The notes beneath the pieces are model-generated. The model ran no database searches. It was not told the DNA's origin and saw nothing but the letters and a program-made list of their open reading frames with translations. A program made the translations under genes and the position numbers. Of a stretch of DNA of 7,729 nt, positions 1-5,054 are shown in pieces (the stretch's first letter is position 1; each line of letters begins with the position of its first letter). This DNA is from Methanospirillum sp. (GTDB lineage: Archaea > Halobacteriota > Methanomicrobia > Methanomicrobiales > Methanospirillaceae), in the NCBI GenBank assembly GCA_028679485.1, contig JAJRBL010000159.1:1-7729 (forward strand), in the 5' to 3' direction.

Positions 1-1
1 A

Positions 2-214
2 CATAAGGAAACAGAAATTCTCTTTCTTGTGGAAGAAGCCGATGAAGGCGGGTATATTGCCCGATCACTCACGTATCCGATTTATACCCAGGCGGATACC
101 CTCGATGACCTCCGGGAGATGGTTCGTGATGCGGTCGTCTGTCATTTTGGCGATGCACCAGCCCCGGCTCTTATTCGGCTCCATATCGTGAAGGATGTTG
201 TTATCGCCGTATGA
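2..214 (+). CDS. hicB: HicB-like antitoxin (5' end outside window)
   Basis: Short HicB-family antitoxin, expected to bind and neutralise the HicA toxin encoded next. The frame is open from base 2, so the true start lies upstream; a GTG at 29 is internal, because the residues before it (HKETEILFL) already form the first strand of the HicB fold. Visible family features are the EEADEGGYIARSL segment, a TQADTLDDLREMVRDAV helix and the RLHIVKDVVIAV end. Seventy residues are visible, so it is a single RNase H-like domain without a C-terminal DNA-binding domain. This short type is often misannotated as a 2-oxoisovalerate dehydrogenase subunit. Its TGA overlaps the hicA ATG by 4 nt (ATGA), implying translational coupling. 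Family assignment is from recognition of the pattern plus the neighbour; I am confident. Confidence 0.85.
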   Translation, partial: HKETEILFLVEEADEGGYIARSLTYPIYTQADTLDDLREMVRDAVVCHFGDAPAPALIRLHIVKDVVIAV

Positions 215-450
215 AAGTTCCCCGGGATATATCAGGTTCTGATCTCATCTCCTATCTCCTTTCACTCGGATTTCAAAAGGTCAGGCAGACAGGGAGCCAT
301 GTCCGGCTTGAATGCAATATAGACGGGGAACAGTATGGAATAACTGTTCCATTACATGATCCTCTCAAAACCGGAACTCTCACCCATATCGTGAAAGAGA
401 TTGCACAAAAAACCGGAAGAGATTGGGAATCGATAATGGAAGATCTGTAA
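211..450 (+). CDS. hicA: HicA toxin (mRNA interferase, YcfA/HicA family)
   Basis: 79-residue HicA toxin, a small dsRNA-binding-fold ribonuclease that cleaves mRNA when not held by HicB. Seen in the sequence: N-terminal KVPRDISGSDLISYL helix, LGF followed by RQTGSH with the catalytic-type histidine at residue 30, then ITVPLHDPLKTGTLTHIVKEIA, which is the family core. Length is normal for HicA. The ATG overlaps the hicB stop, so the pair is one operon with antitoxin first. The frame is clean and all key residues are present, so it is probably functional. Decayed relatives occur at 1504-1662 and 5055-5206. The 12 bases at 384-395 are identical to bases 181-192 in hicB. Confidence 0.9.
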   Translation: MKVPRDISGSDLISYLLSLGFQKVRQTGSHVRLECNIDGEQYGITVPLHDPLKTGTLTHIVKEIAQKTGRDWESIMEDL

Positions 451-488
451 CGAGAGATCATTTGATAAAATTTCCTGGTTTTAGCAAC

Positions 489-511
489 TTCTTTATTTTT
501 AATTTATTTAC
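489..511 (+). terminator. T-rich tract after hicBA
   Basis: A T-rich stretch about 40 nt after the hicA stop (several runs of three to five T with few other bases). Archaeal termination often needs only such U-runs, so this may end the hicBA transcript. No stem-loop precedes it, and the tract is not a pure T-run, so the call is weak. Confidence 0.3.
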
Positions 512-582
512 TGTACACACATAGAAGGTTCTTATTTCCTAAACCGAATCCGTAAGAGTGTTTAATTCGGCTGTCTTTAAAA

Positions 583-627
583 CTATTTTTAAACTCCTCC
601 CAAATTTATTTATACCGGTTTATCCGG
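583..627 (+). promoter_or_regulatory. Promoter of geneA copy 1, conserved with copy 2
   Basis: This 45-nt block aligns without gaps to 2591-2635 with about five mismatches, and the 19 nt from 609 to 627 (TTTATACC, then GGTTTATCCGG) are identical. The TTTATA core near 609-614 lies about 30 nt before the geneA ATG, the usual archaeal TATA-to-start-site distance. The transcript should therefore have only a few leader bases. A GGATGG at 626-631 could act as a weak ribosome-binding site if transcription starts earlier. Conservation between the copies supports a real promoter and possibly an additional factor site downstream of the TATA box. Confidence 0.65.
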
Positions 628-641
628 ATGGATGGAAAAAT

Positions 642-1145
642 ATGGCAGACTTCACTTCCAAAGGAGTTGTAAAATCCGCAGAGCGGAAACTGACGACTCC
701 GATTGATACCGTTGCGAATTTCCTGGCTCTCATCCAGGATATCATTGAGAATACTCCTTGGGGTTGCACCAGTTACGAATCATCCGGGGTAACAATCGCT
801 CCGGTAGTTCGAGGAACTGAGTATTACTCTGGGAAGATCGTGTATGAAAATGCAGAAGCTAAGACTGTTGGTCAGATATCTGTAAAGGCACCTACCTCTG
901 CGGCTTTCGCCACCGATGTGAGTACCATTCTTGGAACTGCTGCAATTGGAACCGCGATGGGCGGGACTCCTTCTCATGATAGTTCAGGAGATTCTTTCAG
1001 TTACACTCTGAAGTGCCACGCTTCAAACGGTGAAACCTACAATGTGGCTTTCAAGAGGGATTCAGTCACTGTTTCCAGTTACACGGCTGATACCGTTCTG
1101 ACCAGTATTGAAACCTGGGCTGATACGTTCGCAATTCTCGCATAA
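642..1145 (+). CDS. Unrecognised protein, geneA copy 1
   Basis: Intact 167-residue protein that I do not recognise. I chose the ATG at 642 rather than the in-frame one at 558, because the second copy starts at the same MADF residues and the promoter lies between 583 and 627. No signal peptide or membrane helix is visible. Residues 1-40 look like amphipathic helices (MADFTSKGVVKSAERKLTTP, then a hydrophobic VANFLALIQDII). The middle and C-terminal parts are rich in Thr, Ser and Val, suggesting beta strands. The end (DTVLTSIETWADTFAILA) looks helical. Best conserved between copies are KTVGQISV, STILGTAA, TAMGGTPSHDSS and the C-terminus. GeneB follows after 32 nt. A small structural or secreted-complex component is possible, but no function can be claimed. 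Confidence 0.75.
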   Translation: MADFTSKGVVKSAERKLTTPIDTVANFLALIQDIIENTPWGCTSYESSGVTIAPVVRGTEYYSGKIVYENAEAKTVGQISVKAPTSAAFATDVSTILGTAAIGTAMGGTPSHDSSGDSFSYTLKCHASNGETYNVAFKRDSVTVSSYTADTVLTSIETWADTFAILA

Positions 1146-1210
1146 ACTTCCCTCTTTTTTCTAACCGAGGCGGGAAAATGAACTGGAAATATGTTGTTTC
1201 CGGGGGTTTG
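1146..1210 (+). repeat. Conserved A-B intergenic block, copy 1
   Basis: This 65-nt block, from just after the geneA stop through the first 33 bases of geneB, matches 3148-3212 without gaps at 61 of 65 positions. It holds a run of six T (1155-1160), the stretch CTAACCGAGGCGG, a likely ribosome-binding GAGG at 1167-1170, and the geneB start. The first 60 nt of geneA match only 39 of 60 between the copies, so this block is unexpectedly well kept. The T-run could partly terminate transcription between A and B. Confidence 0.75.
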
Positions 1211-1446
1211 TTCCTGGTTCTCTCCGGTCTGTTCGGTGCTGCTGATTATGTTTCTACCATTCACCACCGATGGATCGTTCCTGCTTGCGAGTTCGGGGCA
1301 GACTGACAACGGAACATATACCTCTCGTGTCATGGCTGCGGATGCATCAGAGATCACGCGGTCTATGACGGGAGATGACTCTCTTGCGGCTGATATATCT
1401 GTAACGAGTTCCGGTCAGATCCTGGTCTCTGATTATGCTTCCGGGA
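1178..1446 (+). pseudogene. geneB copy 1, signal-peptide protein with frameshift
   Basis: Reading from the ATG at 1178 gives a lysine, then a hydrophobic stretch typical of a signal peptide or membrane anchor (residues 5-22, VVSGGLFLVLSGLFGAAD), then YVSTIH. The frame stops at 1304-1306 after 42 codons. The continuing protein appears in another frame from about 1265: TDGSFLLASSGQTDNGTYTS, VMAADASEITRSMTGDDSL and DISVTSSGQILVSDYAS. One extra base (or two lost) near 1258-1270 would explain this. The join is natural, since a Ser/Thr-rich extracytoplasmic domain after a signal peptide is expected. The 3' end is uncertain because a hicA remnant follows. A start similar to MNWKYVVSGGL recurs at 3180. 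The protein is unrecognised, probably exported; programmed frameshifting is possible but less likely than decay. Confidence 0.6.
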
Positions 1447-1450
1447 GGGG

Positions 1451-1478
1451 GGCTATGGCTCTTCCTGACACCATAGCC
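1451..1478. repeat. Perfect 8-bp inverted repeat
   Basis: GGCTATGG (1451-1458) and CCATAGCC (1471-1478) are perfect inverted arms around a 12-nt loop. The hairpin sits between the end of geneB similarity and the start of the hicA remnant, preceded by a G-run and followed by a modestly T-rich stretch. It could be a terminator or a scar at a rearrangement boundary; the sequence does not decide. Confidence 0.4.
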
Positions 1479-1503
1479 TGTGTATTTACGAAGTATATTC
1501 TGA

Positions 1504-1662
1504 ACCGGGAGCCATTTCTGGCTTGAAATTGATACAAATGAAAGAATTTATGCTATCACGGTTCCATTGTATAATCCTCTCAAGGTTGGAACCCTAATCA
1601 TAATCATCATAATGTTGCAGAAAGGATTGTCCGTGCATGGTGAGAATCATGAAAAATTGTAA
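1504..1662 (+). pseudogene. Decayed hicA (3' two thirds)
   Basis: Translated in frame from 1504, this stretch reads TGSHFWLEIDTNERIYAITV, then PLYNPLKVGTL, ending LQKG...HEKL and TAA at 1660-1662. It lines up almost without gaps to the last 53 residues of the intact HicA at 211-450, including TGSH, ITVPL, NPLK and GTL. Immediately upstream the same frame has a TGA (1501-1503), where the family has a residue before TGSH, and weaker similarity may extend to about 1480. No start codon, N-terminal helix or hicB partner remains. The helix after GTL has become a run of isoleucines. This is a relic of a second hicBA locus. Confidence 0.75.
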
Positions 1663-1791
1663 CTGAGTTTCCCTGATTGAATTAATCCGGAACCCCAGAG
1701 GGATGAGAGGAATACATTAATGCCCTCATAATGCATAATAATGGAAGACAACAGAGCATTCGAAATTTCACATATATCAGGAGAATTGAAA

Positions 1792-1944
1792 ATGGCAGAA
1801 CCTTTCAATACATCAATAACTCTCACCAAGGATGATGCCCGGCGTTTTCATGAATACGATAGTGATCCGTTGAAATACGAAAATGACCGGAGCAAAGCCG
1901 CAGCGAGTCGTGCCCGACAAATTGCTCAAAATCTCAAATTCTAA
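1792..1944 (+). CDS. Small antitoxin partner of the GNAT toxin
   Basis: 50-residue protein encoded 3 nt before the acetyltransferase gene. I chose the ATG at 1792 because AGGAG (1779-1783) sits 8 nt upstream; the in-frame ATG at 1741 lacks such a site. The sequence (MAEPFNTSITLTKDDARRFH, then EYDSDPLKYENDRSKAAASR) is charged, probably helical, and lacks an obvious ribbon-helix-helix. Its size, order and tight spacing are those of an antitoxin that wraps around a GNAT toxin. The assignment is mainly from context. A weak AT-rich TATA-like stretch near 1733-1741 could be the promoter. Confidence 0.65.
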   Translation: MAEPFNTSITLTKDDARRFHEYDSDPLKYENDRSKAAASRARQIAQNLKF

Positions 1945-1947
1945 TTC

Positions 1948-2484
1948 ATGGATTTTGATTCTGCCGGGATAGGTTTAGTACATTTATCCGATTCTATTCT
2001 TATCAATGAATTTTGCTGTGCTAATAAAGAGGGGAGCCTTCCCTTACAGAATTTCCTGAAACGTCATGCACATGATAACCAGAAAAGGAAGTTATCAATA
2101 ACCTGGATTCTTGTTCAGAAATCAGATCCCTCTATTCCTCTTGGGTATTTTTCTCTGGCCTGTGCGAGCATTGACGTTGAGGATCTGAATGCTGGTGACA
2201 CAAAAGGTTGTCCTAAATACGAACGGTTTCCTGCGTTATTAATCGGGAAATTTGCCATTGATGACCGGTATCATGGGAAGGGACTTGGTACTCAACTCAT
2301 GGATTATGTCTATGCTCTTACCATTAAACTATCGGAAAATACCGGGTGCCGATACCTGATCGTAGAATCAAAACCTACCTCTGCCTGGTTCTACGAAGAG
2401 AAATGTAATTTTATCAGGGTTCGGGAACTCGACGGAGGAAATATCCTCTTTTATAAGAATGTGATTACTCTGCTCTCTGAATGA
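1948..2484 (+). CDS. GNAT-family acetyltransferase, TacT/AtaT-like toxin
   Basis: 178-residue GNAT protein. Toxins of this type acetylate the amino group of aminoacyl-tRNA and block translation; that role is inferred from family and context. Seen in order: a FCCANKEGSLPLQNFLKRHA segment (residues 22-41) resembling the F-x-C-x(n)-L-x-x-F-L start of TacT-like toxins, GYFSLACASI, then FPALLIGKFAIDDRYHGKGL with the acetyl-CoA loop HGKGLG at residues 109-114, and AWFYEEKCNFI with the candidate catalytic tyrosine at 149. Length is normal and the frame is unbroken. It starts 3 nt after the antitoxin stop, so the two genes form one operon. An ordinary small-molecule acetyltransferase is less likely given that neighbour. 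Confidence 0.8.
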   Translation: MDFDSAGIGLVHLSDSILINEFCCANKEGSLPLQNFLKRHAHDNQKRKLSITWILVQKSDPSIPLGYFSLACASIDVEDLNAGDTKGCPKYERFPALLIGKFAIDDRYHGKGLGTQLMDYVYALTIKLSENTGCRYLIVESKPTSAWFYEEKCNFIRVRELDGGNILFYKNVITLLSE

Positions 2485-2590
2485 AAAGAGTGATTCATCA
2501 GAATGCTGGCTGAATTTACTGCTACCCACTCATATTCTCCCGTAAATGTCTGAAAGGGCCAATATATTCTCTCCTTTCTCTCCCCCATAT

Positions 2591-2635
2591 CTATTTTTAC
2601 ACACCTACCAAATGTTTTTATACCGGTTTATCCGG
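2591..2635 (+). promoter_or_regulatory. Promoter of geneA copy 2
   Basis: Counterpart of the block at 583-627 (about 40 of 45 positions equal, no gaps). The TATA-like TTTTTATA at 2615-2622 lies about 32 nt before the ATG at 2652, again predicting a very short leader. A GGGTGGAG at 2634-2641 could act as a weak ribosome-binding site. The promoter looks intact although the gene behind it is broken. Confidence 0.6.
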
Positions 2636-2651
2636 GTGGAGTTATCGAACA

Positions 2652-3147
2652 ATGGCAGACTTTGTTGCAAAAAGCACCGTGAAAAGTTCTGTGCGGAAGC
2701 TCACCGCTCCGCTGGAAAGCATGACAGTGTTTCAGAATCTCATCACTGACATCATAACCAACAACCCCGGGGGGTTGTGTGGATTATGTCTCAAACGGGG
2801 CAACCATTGACGGTTGTCTGAAGGGTACTGAGCGATATTCCGGTCTATGAAAAAGCCCTGGCCAAGACGGTCGGGCAGATCAGTGTCACTGCCAATACCT
2901 CGGCCGGATTTAACACTGATATCAGTACCATTCTCGGAACCGCAGCCCTGAACACGGCAATGGGGGGTACTCCATCCCATGACAGTTCAGAGGATGGATT
3001 TTCAGCTTCAGATCAAATGTAATCACCCGAGCGGGGAGAAATATACCGTTACGGATACGTGATTCTATCACTGTATCCAGTTACCCGGCTGACACCATTC
3101 TGACTGGTATTGAGGCCTGGGCTGATACCGTAGCGATTCTCGCATAA
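2652..3147 (+). pseudogene. geneA copy 2, broken by about four frameshifts
   Basis: Starts MADFVAKSTVKSSVRKLTAP and follows geneA copy 1 to the same C-terminal AILA and TAA (3145-3147), but only by changing frame. Shifts are visible in the G-run near 2767-2776, at an 8-nt loss near 2847 (where copy 1 has KIV), near 2998-3002, and near 3055-3060. Between them the pieces read CVDYVSNGATIDGCLKGTER, then YEKALAKTVGQISVTANTSA, then ISTILGTAALNTAMGGTPSH and RDSITVSSYPADTILTGIEA. Amino-acid similarity to copy 1 is only moderate at the N-terminus and higher in the middle, so this is an old paralogue that decayed later, not a recent duplicate. Confidence 0.8.
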
Positions 3148-3212
3148 ACTTCTTTCTTTTTTCTAACCGAGGCGGAAAAATGAATTGGAAATATGTTGTT
3201 TCCGGGGGTTTG
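3148..3212 (+). repeat. Conserved A-B intergenic block, copy 2
   Basis: Second copy of the block at 1146-1210, with 61 of 65 positions identical and no gaps. It includes the T-run (3157-3162), GAGGCGG and the geneB start codon. Similarity ends sharply at 3212. Confidence 0.75.
3180..3212 (+). pseudogene. geneB copy 2, only the first 11 codons left
   Basis: ATG at 3180 begins MNWKYVVSGGL, identical in protein to geneB copy 1 and differing at one base. After 3212 the sequence leaves geneB and becomes the reverse complement of a DUF1673-like gene. Only the start of the signal peptide remains, so no product is expected. Confidence 0.75.
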
Positions 3213-3437
3213 CGAGCCTCCTGCAAACAGGGTGCCAAACAGAATGAGGAGCGATGCGGCGGTCATCCAGTGGGGGATGGAAACCATGGGAACGAAAAAC
3301 TGTCCCGCCCGGGGGACATCCGGTCCATGCAATATTCTGCGTTCAGCAGGGTCAGGCAGATTGATGGCCGGAGTGTGAATTCGCTTTTCATTCGGGCACC
3401 AGCCAAGGTGTTGTCTGAATCTGTCAGTAAACCGCAT
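3213..3437 (-). pseudogene. DUF1673-like membrane protein, 5' fragment
   Basis: Begins at an ATG (3437-3435) behind the strongest ribosome-binding site in the window, AAGGAGGA (3450-3443). It reads MRFTDRFRQHLGWCPNEKRI, carrying the LGWCPN motif shared with the gene immediately upstream, and reaches a first hydrophobic segment (residues 57-73, HWMTAASLLILFGTLFAG) before the junction at 3213. Beyond that the frame continues to 3081 through the reverse complement of geneB/geneA sequence, which is not this family's. The start overlaps the preceding gene by 14 nt, so it was the third gene of the minus-strand operon. A hybrid protein of up to 118 residues could still be translated. Confidence 0.7.
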
Positions 3438-4035
3438 AGATATCCTCCTTTTTCAGTTTAAGGATCATACCGTCATAGTGCAACCAGTGGTGCGTCCCCG
3501 ACTCCCATCTCAGTATTGAGATGAGCATTCCCCAGAACGGCACAACAACAAGGCCTCCCATGAAGGCAATCATCATCTTCATAGTCACTCCCGGTATTAC
3601 GCCAAAGAGAACGAGTACAGGTATAAAGGCGAATGCCATGGATAAAGCGGTTATTATACCTGATCTCCTGTCATACCGGTTCCAGAGTACCACCTCGCCT
3701 TCACGAAGCACCTCGTTGAAGATCCGCCAGTACCAGATCCCGGTAATCGCTGATAATGGCAATCCTGCCAGGATGCCGAGGATGAAGAAGCCCGGGCTGG
3801 ACCCGCTGCCCAGGCCGGCAAACATCCAGAAGCCCGTTAGGGACATGGCAAGGGAGGAGAGAAGGATCTGGTTCCGGAACAGGCCAAACCAGTGGACCGC
3901 ACGATCTTTGAACGATCCGCCAGCTGCCGGGACTACCGTGTTATCATCCGGCCGGATAACTCCGTTGCATATCCGTGGCTGTACGTTCGGACACCACCCG
4001 AGCCATCCCTGTATGGCTGCTAATACGCGTACCAT
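3424..4035 (-). CDS. DUF1673-like integral membrane protein
   Basis: 203-residue membrane protein of unknown function. The N-terminus carries WLGWCPN (residues 11-17), which I associate with the DUF1673 family of methanogens. Four likely membrane helices lie at about 55-75, 82-104, 126-146 and 152-174, with a charged loop (REGEVVLWNRYDRRSG, 111-126) between the second and third. The tail (HHWLHYDGMILKLKKEDIYA) is probably cytoplasmic. AAGGAG lies 8 nt before the ATG. The ATG shares one base with the regulator's stop (TAATG), so the two are translationally coupled. The pairing suggests a membrane component whose level is set by the regulator, perhaps in envelope or redox sensing (speculation). 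Family name moderately sure, function unknown. Confidence 0.7.
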   Translation of the reverse strand: MVRVLAAIQGWLGWCPNVQPRICNGVIRPDDNTVVPAAGGSFKDRAVHWFGLFRNQILLSSLAMSLTGFWMFAGLGSGSSPGFFILGILAGLPLSAITGIWYWRIFNEVLREGEVVLWNRYDRRSGIITALSMAFAFIPVLVLFGVIPGVTMKMMIAFMGGLVVVPFWGMLISILRWESGTHHWLHYDGMILKLKKEDIYAVY

Positions 4036-4481
4036 TATACAATCTCCTTGATCTTCGTGAACAGTTCATCTGCCATTTTCGTCGGGTCGGCGGTCTTCTC
4101 GATCCGGACTTCAAGCTCGGTTGCGTAATCCCAGAGCAGTTCGATGCATTCGGTGTATCGCTGGCATGACCCGCAGTCACCTTCATGCTCGTACCAGACC
4201 TGCACGCCATGTTTCTCAGACACGAAAATGATAGCCGGAGCCTGGAACGGAATTGACCGGCCAAGAAGGACACCCCGCTCGGTATTGATCTTCTCAATCG
4301 CGATCTGGTTTGCCTGCGCCATCTCGCGAAGGGTTGATTCAACCCGTTCGTCCATGAGAAGCAACGCCCGTGAGACCGCCTGCCGCGAGATCCCGAGCAG
4401 GTTGGCTATCGTGATATTGGGCATACCATTGCGCCGCATCTTCCAGAACTCGAACTGTTTTTCGTTCGTAGGCAGGAACAT
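4035..4481 (-). CDS. HTH transcriptional regulator with Cys cluster
   Basis: 148-residue regulator of a type I associate with methanogens. The N-terminal part (residues 5-45, NEKQFEFWKMRRNGMPNITI, then ANLLGISRQAVSRALLLMDE) is a helix-turn-helix resembling Tfx or sigma-region-4 domains, with GISRQAVSRAL as the likely recognition helix. After a helical linker comes a domain with SIPFQAPAIIFVSEKHGVQV and WYEHEGDCGSCQRYTEC. Its C-x2-C-x5-C cysteines, together with the nearby histidine, could hold a metal or sense redox state (inference). It is first in a minus-strand operon with the DUF1673-like gene. No ribosome-binding site precedes the ATG, and the TATA box is about 28 nt upstream, so the message is probably leaderless. 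An inverted repeat in its promoter suggests self-regulation. Confidence 0.75.
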   Translation of the reverse strand: MFLPTNEKQFEFWKMRRNGMPNITIANLLGISRQAVSRALLLMDERVESTLREMAQANQIAIEKINTERGVLLGRSIPFQAPAIIFVSEKHGVQVWYEHEGDCGSCQRYTECIELLWDYATELEVRIEKTADPTKMADELFTKIKEIV

Positions 4482-4483
4482 AT

Positions 4484-4514
4484 GTCAACATTAGCGTGTT
4501 GACTATTTATAATT
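4484..4514 (-). promoter_or_regulatory. TATA box and inverted-repeat operator of the HTH operon
   Basis: Read on the minus strand, an AATTATAAAT box (4514-4505) is followed by GTCAACA, six bases, TGTTGAC (4503-4484), a perfect 7-bp inverted repeat ending 2 bases before the start codon. The repeat fills the space between TATA box and predicted start site, where a bound protein would block the polymerase. The most likely ligand is the HTH protein encoded downstream. Confidence 0.65.
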
Positions 4515-4533
4515 TCTTGAGATCCGGGCGGTC

Positions 4534-4562
4534 AAAAAAACAGCATGATGTTGTCATCATGC
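4534..4562 (-). terminator. Stem-loop plus T7 on the minus strand
   Basis: On the minus strand GCATGATG, a 4-nt loop and CATCATGC (4562-4543) form a perfect 8-bp hairpin, followed two bases later by seven T (4540-4534). This is a textbook terminator shape. No convincing gene lies upstream of it on that strand, so it may end an unannotated RNA, insulate the HTH operon promoter from upstream transcription, or be a relic. Confidence 0.5.
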
Positions 4563-4775
4563 CCCTGGTGATAAACGGTTAAAAAATGAGGGAGATAGTG
4601 GATAATGGACCGGGCAGGCTGCTCTAATTTTGGTTCAATCCTGGAAAAACTACCCATTACATTGCTTTCGCAGGCTACCCCGCGACCTAGATCGCGGATG
4701 ATAAAGGCCTGCAAGGCAATTCGTCTTCACACTACCTCTGATAGGTGACCGAAGGGATACAAGGAGTCGCTGATC
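4563..4775. other. Gene-poor stretch before the relE remnant
   Basis: No coding sequence I can support. This is where the antitoxin partner of the RelE-type toxin at 4776 would be expected, but every plus-strand frame has stops and no antitoxin motif is readable. It contains a perfect inverted repeat (CCGCGA 4680-4685 and TCGCGG 4692-4697). It may be a fully decayed antitoxin gene or a small RNA locus on the minus strand ending at the hairpin at 4543-4562. Confidence 0.4.
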
Positions 4776-5054
4776 TTGACATATAATATTCTCTGGGGCG
4801 ACCGGTTTAAACGAAGTTTTTAGAGGTGGATTCGAAAGAATCCTGGCTTAAAAGAGGCTTTTACCCAGACAATCCGTTCGTTTGCGGAGGATCCCTTTCA
4901 ACCATCTCTTCGATTACATTCATTGTCCGGACAACTCCAGGGTATGTGGTCTGCAAGAATCACCTACCAACATCGGGTTCTATTCATCTTCCAGGAGGGG
5001 AAACCAGGAGAGATCATTGGTATTAAGATTGGTTCTCACGAAGAGGTGTATTAA
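4776..5054 (+). pseudogene. RelE/ParE-superfamily toxin with in-frame TAG
   Basis: Reads TTG-TYNILWGDRFKRSF, then TAG (4821-4823), then RWIRKNPGLKEAFTQTIRSF, DPFQPSLRLHSLSGQLQGMW, RITYQHRVLFIFQEG and IIGIKIGSHEEVY, TAA. The pattern P-L-K, L-x-G-x-L-x-G-x-W, Y-x-x-R-V-L-F-x-F and I-G-x-H-x-x-V-Y at the end is that of RelE-type mRNA interferases. AAGGAG (4761-4766) lies 9 nt before the TTG, an unusual but plausible start. The length (92 residues plus stop) is normal. Codon 16 would be lysine in a typical FKRSFK-R-W segment, and AAG to TAG is a single change. No antitoxin is visible. Probably a toxin gene silenced by one nonsense mutation. Confidence 0.75.

Noticed and set aside
558..641. In-frame upstream extension of geneA
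   Set aside because: The conserved promoter lies inside it and the second copy begins at the equivalent of 642, so these 28 codons are not translated.
3521..4051. Long plus-strand reading frames opposite the DUF1673-like gene and the regulator
   Set aside because: They are antisense shadows; the minus-strand proteins have ribosome-binding sites, coupled starts, membrane helices and an HTH.
4629..4642. GGTTCAATCC resembling a tRNA T-arm
   Set aside because: Flanking bases do not form the T stem, and no acceptor, D or anticodon arm can be drawn around it.
4532..4714. 60-residue minus-strand reading frame
   Set aside because: It starts at TTG without a ribosome-binding site, runs through a terminator-like hairpin, and has no recognisable motif.
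4693..4745. Box C/D-like elements (ATGATA and CTGA)
   Set aside because: The C box is imperfect, internal C' and D' boxes are missing, and such short motifs are expected by chance.
4821..4823. TAG as a pyrrolysine codon in relE
   Set aside because: Nothing in the window indicates pyrrolysine use, and a single lysine-to-stop mutation is a simpler explanation; kept only as a test.
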